DNA from: JACZQZ01 sp046756945
GTDB lineage: Bacteria; Pseudomonadota; Alphaproteobacteria; Rhodospirillales; 2-02-FULL-58-16
NCBI GenBank assembly: GCA_046756945.1
Contig: JBHHXI010000048.1
Location: forward strand, 1 to 19,625
Reading direction: 5' to 3'
DNA: 19,625 nucleotides
The notes under the pieces are model-generated. The model made no database searches. It was not told the DNA's origin and saw only the letters and a list, made by a program, of their open reading frames with translations. Every line of letters begins with the position of its first letter. The first letter of the stretch is position 1. Positions 15,892-19,625 of this stretch are shown piece by piece. Made by a program: the position numbers and the translations under genes.

Positions 15892-17163
15892 ATGGATCCC
15901 GACGAACTTATCGAAATCCTCAAAAGCCATCGACGATTCGTGATGGGGCAGTCCGAGGGAATACGCGCCAATCTCAAGGTCAAGAACCTTTCGGGTCTGC
16001 CTCTCAAGGGTGTGAATCTACAGTCGGCGTTGCTCTGCGGGGCCGATCTCAGCGGCGCCGTTCTGACCAATGCCGATCTGAGCTACGCCGATCTCTTCGG
16101 GGCTGATGTCTCGAACGCCTCCCTGCAGGGAGCGAACCTTTTCCGTGCGGACATGCGAGGCACCAAACTGGACGGGACGGATCTATCCGGGGCCAACCTC
16201 GTCAACGCCGACCTCCGCCCGGGCTCCATCATTGACGCCACGGTCAAGGTCAAGCGCCCCAAGATGACCGAGAAGGAGAAGGCCTGGGCCAAGCACGTCC
16301 GGGAGAACATTTCGAACACCAGGATGGCTGACGCCTCCCTGGAATCGGCCGACCTGCATAAGGCCGACATGTTTGCGTGCGACCTGTCCGGGGCGAACCT
16401 GAGCAAGGCCAACCTGACCTCGGCGCGGTTGAAGGGAGTCAACCTGGATCACGCCAATTTGTCCGAAACCAATCTCACGAATGCCAACCTCGACGGCGCC
16501 ATACTCACCGGGGCCAACCTGCGCGGCGCCCTCATTACCGATGCGAACCTGAGTAACGCCGACGTTCGCGGCGCCATAATACCGGTGGGCCTGGACCGTT
16601 TGCCCGACGACATCCAGACGGCGTTGTATGACCACGGCCTGTGGGTCTCCTCCGCCGGGGCCAAGGGCAATCCGGCGGAGCTGGCCAGCGCCAGCCTGGC
16701 GGGTCTTAACCTGACCGGAGCGAACCTGAGCGGCATGGACCTGCAGGGCGCCGACCTGAGCGGCGCGACGCTCCAGCATTGTCTGATGATTTTCACCAAC
16801 CTCAAGGGCGCGGACCTGAGCGAGGCGATCCTCGACGGCGCCGACCTCGACGGCGCCAACATGATCGGCGCCAACCTCCGGAAAACGTCGCTGAAGGGCG
16901 CAAACATGCGCTCCGCCCCGATCACGGACCAAAACGGCGTGCTGACCGGCAAGACATGGCCGACCGACCTGACGGAGGCGGACCTGGAAGACGCAGACCT
17001 GTCCGAGGCCTATTTCCGGGAGACCCGTTTCGCCAACACCCGCCTCAAGGGTGTGAAGCTGGCCGGCGCGCGGTTCCAGGGATGCCGGCTTGACGAGGAA
17101 CTCGAGCGTCTTGCCACGGCCCTGGGCGCGGTGGTCCTGGACGGAGACGCAGCGGAATCCTGA
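15892..17163 (+). CDS. Pentapeptide-repeat protein with duplicated cap segment
   Basis: 423 aa made largely of A(D/N)LxX pentapeptide repeats, which fold into a right-handed quadrilateral beta-helix. Repeat blocks lie at about 32-115, 145-230, 264-345 and 356-398. They are interrupted by a basic, probably helical linker (118-143, KVKRPKMTEKEKAWAKHV) and by a segment at 239-269 that resembles the N-terminal 4-33: each has a short helix, then HRRFVMGQSEGIRANL or HGLWVSSAGAKGNPAEL. No signal peptide or membrane segment; cytoplasmic. The function is not predictable: some family members mimic DNA and bind gyrase, most are uncharacterised. The ATG at 15892 has only a weak RBS (AGGCGAA). It precedes uvrD by 83 bases on the same strand, but uvrD seems to have its own promoter. 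Confidence 0.92.
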   Translation: MDPDELIEILKSHRRFVMGQSEGIRANLKVKNLSGLPLKGVNLQSALLCGADLSGAVLTNADLSYADLFGADVSNASLQGANLFRADMRGTKLDGTDLSGANLVNADLRPGSIIDATVKVKRPKMTEKEKAWAKHVRENISNTRMADASLESADLHKADMFACDLSGANLSKANLTSARLKGVNLDHANLSETNLTNANLDGAILTGANLRGALITDANLSNADVRGAIIPVGLDRLPDDIQTALYDHGLWVSSAGAKGNPAELASASLAGLNLTGANLSGMDLQGADLSGATLQHCLMIFTNLKGADLSEAILDGADLDGANMIGANLRKTSLKGANMRSAPITDQNGVLTGKTWPTDLTEADLEDADLSEAYFRETRFANTRLKGVKLAGARFQGCRLDEELERLATALGAVVLDGDAAES

Positions 17164-17231
17164 GCGTACGTCCGGCCATGGTGGTACGCGGACGGTGAGT
17201 CCCTGTTCTCGCAGCACGGCGCCCGCCCGCG

Positions 17232-17240
17232 TGCTATATT
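17232..17240 (+). promoter_or_regulatory. Extended -10 promoter for a leaderless uvrD mRNA
   Basis: TGCTATATT: an extended -10 (TGn plus TATATT at 17235-17240) ending six bases before the ATG, so the predicted transcription start is the A of the ATG at 17247. No Shine-Dalgarno is present and no good -35 is seen. Same arrangement as at 2390. Confidence 0.55.
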
Positions 17241-17246
17241 CCGCCC

Positions 17247-19520
17247 ATGTCCGATCCCTTCGAGCTTACCGGCCCGGCGCCCGGCGCGCCCGCCTCCCAG
17301 GACGCGGCGGCGGCGGCGGACACGGCCCACCTGGAGGGCCTCAACGACACCCAGCGGGCCGCCGTCGAGGCCACGGAGGGACCGGTGCTGGTGCTCGCCG
17401 GCGCCGGCACCGGCAAGACCCGGGTTCTGGTCAGCCGGTTCGCCCACATCCTGGTCCGCGGCCTGGCCGGGCCCGGCGAGGTGCTGGCGGTGACGTTCAC
17501 CAACCGGGCGGCGCGCGAGATGCGGGACCGGGTCGCCCAACTCCTGGCGCGGCCGGTGGAGGGCTGGTGGGTCGGCACCTTCCATGCCCTGGGGGCGCGC
17601 ATGCTGCGCGCCCACGCCGAGGCCGTCGGGCTGACGCCCAATTTCACCATCCTCGACGAAGACGACCAGTTGAGGCTGGTCAAGCAGTTCACCGAGGCCC
17701 ACGGCATCGACGACAAGCGCCTGCCGGGCCGCGCCGTGCTCGCCATCATCCAGCGCTGGAAGGACCGCGGCCTGACGCCGGACAAGGTCTCGGACGCGGA
17801 AGGCGCCGACGCCGGCGGCGGCAGGGTGCTGGCCCTTTACGCCGACTACCAGGACCGCCTGAAGACCGTGAACGCCGCCGATTTCGGCGACCTGCTGTTG
17901 CACACCCTCACCCTGTTCCAGGACCACCCCGAGGTCCTCGCCCGCTACCAGCGCCGGTTCCGCTACATCCTGGTGGATGAATACCAGGACACCAACGTCG
18001 CCCAGTACCTGTGGCTCAGGTTCCTCGCCCGGGCCCACCGGAACCTGTGCTGCGTCGGCGACGACGACCAGTCGATCTATTCGTGGCGCGGCGCCGAGGT
18101 CGGCAACATCCTGCGCTTCGAGGGCGATTTTCCCGGCGCCCGGGTGATCCGCCTGGAGCGCAACTACCGCTCCACGTCCCACATCCTGGGCGCCGCGTCG
18201 GCGCTGATCGCCAACAACGAAGGACGCCTGGGCAAGACGCTCTGGACCGACCTCGGCACCGGCGAGAAGGTGCGCGTGCTCGGCGTCTGGGACGGCGAGG
18301 AGGAGGCCCGGGTTACCGGCGACGAGATCGAGACCCTGCACGGCAAGGGCCACGCGCTCAACGAAATCGCGGTCCTCGTGCGCGCCGGGTTCCAGACCCG
18401 CGAGTTCGAGGAGCGCCTGATCACGCTGGCCGTGCCCTACCGGGTGATCGGCGGCCCCCGGTTCTACGAGCGCCAGGAGATCCGCGACGCCGTGGCCTAT
18501 TTGCGCGTCATCGCCCAGCCCGGCGACGACCTGGCGTTCGAGCGCATCGTCAACGTGCCCAAGCGGGGCCTGGGCCAGGCCACCCAGCAGGCCGTCCACC
18601 AACTGGCGCGCGCCGACGGCGTCCCGCTGACCGCCGCGGCCCGGCGCCTGGTCGAAACCGACGAGCTCAGGCCCCGGGCGCGCAAGGCCCTCGCCGGCCT
18701 GCTCGCCGACTTCGAACGCTGGCGCGGGTTGCTCGACGTCATGGCCCATACCGAGCTCATGGGCCTGGTGCTGGACGAAAGCGGCTATAGCGCCATGTGG
18801 CGGGACAACAAGGCGCCGGACGCGCCGGGACGGCTGGAGAACCTGAGGGAGCTTGTAGTCGCCCTGGAGGACTTCGAGACCCTGCCCGGGTTCCTCGAGC
18901 ACGTCAGCCTGGTCATGGAGAACGAGGCGAACGCGGCCGACGACAAGGTCACGCTGATGACCCTGCACGGCGCCAAGGGGCTCGAATTCGACACCATCTT
19001 CCTGCCCGGCTGGGAGGAGGGCCTGTTCCCCCACCAGCGGGCCCTGGACGACCAGGGCCTGCGCGGCCTGGAAGAAGAGCGCCGCCTCGCCCACGTCGGC
19101 CTGACCCGGGCCCGCGAGCGGGCCATCGTCTCGTTCGCCGCCAACCGGCGCATCTACGGCCGCTGGCAAAGCGCCATCCCGTCCCGTTTCATCGACGAAC
19201 TGCCCGCCGACCACATCGACAAGACGGCCCAGCCGGGGCTCTACGGCGCCGCCGCGCACGGCGGCGGCGGCTTCGAGGAAGACGCGGCGTTTTTCACGGG
19301 CACCCGCCGCCGCCGCCGGCACCGGCGCGCCCGCCTGGTCGAGGACGTCCCGTGGAAAACCGAGCCCGGCGAAGGGCCCGCCTTCACGGCCGGCCAGCGC
19401 GTCTTCCACCAGAAGTTCGGCTACGGCAAGGTGGTCGCGGCGGACGGCAACAAGCTGGAGATCGCCTTCGAAAAGGCCGGCACCAAGATGGTGATGGGCA
19501 GCTTCGTCGAGGCGGTGTGA
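17247..19520 (+). CDS. uvrD: UvrD/PcrA-type DNA helicase (helicase II)
   Basis: 757 aa superfamily 1A 3'-5' helicase acting in nucleotide excision and mismatch repair and in clearing recombination intermediates. Motifs in order: Q-motif LNDTQRAAV; Walker A AGAGTGKT (51-58, Lys57); TFTNRAAREM (Ia); VDEYQDT (243-249, Walker B); GDDDQSIYSWRGA (III); LERNYRS (IV); VTLMTLHGAKGLEF (568-581, V); RLAHVGLTRARE (VI). The C-terminus (about 712-757, FTAGQRVFHQKFGYGKVV) is the Tudor-like domain of PcrA/UvrD that binds RNA polymerase in characterised homologues. The length is slightly over E. coli UvrD (720). Met1 is the only Met before the Q-motif and fits the leaderless promoter. Confidence 0.97.
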   Translation: MSDPFELTGPAPGAPASQDAAAAADTAHLEGLNDTQRAAVEATEGPVLVLAGAGTGKTRVLVSRFAHILVRGLAGPGEVLAVTFTNRAAREMRDRVAQLLARPVEGWWVGTFHALGARMLRAHAEAVGLTPNFTILDEDDQLRLVKQFTEAHGIDDKRLPGRAVLAIIQRWKDRGLTPDKVSDAEGADAGGGRVLALYADYQDRLKTVNAADFGDLLLHTLTLFQDHPEVLARYQRRFRYILVDEYQDTNVAQYLWLRFLARAHRNLCCVGDDDQSIYSWRGAEVGNILRFEGDFPGARVIRLERNYRSTSHILGAASALIANNEGRLGKTLWTDLGTGEKVRVLGVWDGEEEARVTGDEIETLHGKGHALNEIAVLVRAGFQTREFEERLITLAVPYRVIGGPRFYERQEIRDAVAYLRVIAQPGDDLAFERIVNVPKRGLGQATQQAVHQLARADGVPLTAAARRLVETDELRPRARKALAGLLADFERWRGLLDVMAHTELMGLVLDESGYSAMWRDNKAPDAPGRLENLRELVVALEDFETLPGFLEHVSLVMENEANAADDKVTLMTLHGAKGLEFDTIFLPGWEEGLFPHQRALDDQGLRGLEEERRLAHVGLTRARERAIVSFAANRRIYGRWQSAIPSRFIDELPADHIDKTAQPGLYGAAAHGGGGFEEDAAFFTGTRRRRRHRRARLVEDVPWKTEPGEGPAFTAGQRVFHQKFGYGKVVAADGNKLEIAFEKAGTKMVMGSFVEAV

Positions 19521-19542
19521 GGGGGGGTGTGCGGGCAGGACA

Positions 19543-19625
19543 GAATTAAGGGGACACCTTACTTAATTGTTCCGAAAGATCATCATCTCTAATTGGGTCA
19601 ATTAAGTAAGGTGTCCCCTTAATTC
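19543..19625. repeat. Perfect 27 bp inverted repeat, likely mobile palindrome
   Basis: The left arm 19543-19569, beginning GAATTAAGGGGACACC, is exactly complementary to the right arm 19599-19625, with a 29-base loop (19570-19598). The AT-rich composition contrasts sharply with the uvrD gene 22 bases away. It resembles the TTAAGGGGACA-type palindromes I associate with REP-associated tyrosine transposases (RAYT, IS200-like), or could be a MITE. No transposase is visible; the window stops at the last base of the arm, so the true boundary is unknown. Confidence 0.8.

Noticed and set aside
17010..19409. 799-codon open frame on the minus strand opposite uvrD
   Set aside because: Antisense shadow of a gene with all SF1 helicase motifs; no recognisable domains.

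Overview
The window is GC-rich bacterial chromosome and most likely comes from an alphaproteobacterium, probably of the Rhodospirillales type. Pointers are the alphaproteobacterial look of GroEL/GroES, a CIRCE operator with the CTGGCACTC half-site, several genes that start directly after a -10 box, and strong GC bias that opens long false ORFs opposite most genes. The assignment rests on gene content and style, not on a marker tree.

Layout. Position 1-39 is the 3' tip of an unidentified plus-strand gene. A minus-strand sulfite-oxidase-type molybdoenzyme (100-1206) follows, flanked by two diverged copies of a ~60 bp sequence (14-73 and 1347-1405). Next are a Cys-containing SelW/Rdx thioredoxin-like protein (1387-1683, minus) and, divergently, an OsmC-like protein (1836-2345). 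A DinG/XPD-type Fe-S helicase (2401-5202) overlaps a beta-hydroxyacid dehydrogenase (5199-6080). Converging on these is a zinc-ribbon SAM methyltransferase (6103-6951, minus) with its own promoter just beyond the groEL terminator.

The central minus-strand block runs fetA, fetB, groES, groEL (10733 down to 7119). The groESL promoter lies inside the last codons of fetB, with CIRCE just downstream. Then come a diguanylate cyclase (11021-12073) and a CLC chloride transport protein with CBS domains (12186-13961), both plus. A lower-GC patch follows with a YCII-domain gene that appears to lack its start codon (14003-14239, minus), then an exported HtrA-like protein with a PDZ domain and no catalytic triad (14435-15481, minus). 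After ~410 bp without a convincing gene come a pentapeptide-repeat protein (15892-17163) and a UvrD/PcrA helicase (17247-19520). The window ends in a perfect 27 bp inverted repeat (19543-19625) of unusually AT-rich sequence, probably a mobile or REP/RAYT-type palindrome.

Functionally this is mostly housekeeping (chaperonin, DNA repair helicases, redox and metal homeostasis, c-di-GMP signalling), not a defence or biosynthetic island. I did not find a convincing new multi-gene system. The points most worth checking are the catalytically dead HtrA-like protein, the repeat-flanked molybdoenzyme, the start-codon-less YCII gene, the promoter-in-gene arrangement at fetB/groES and the terminal palindrome.
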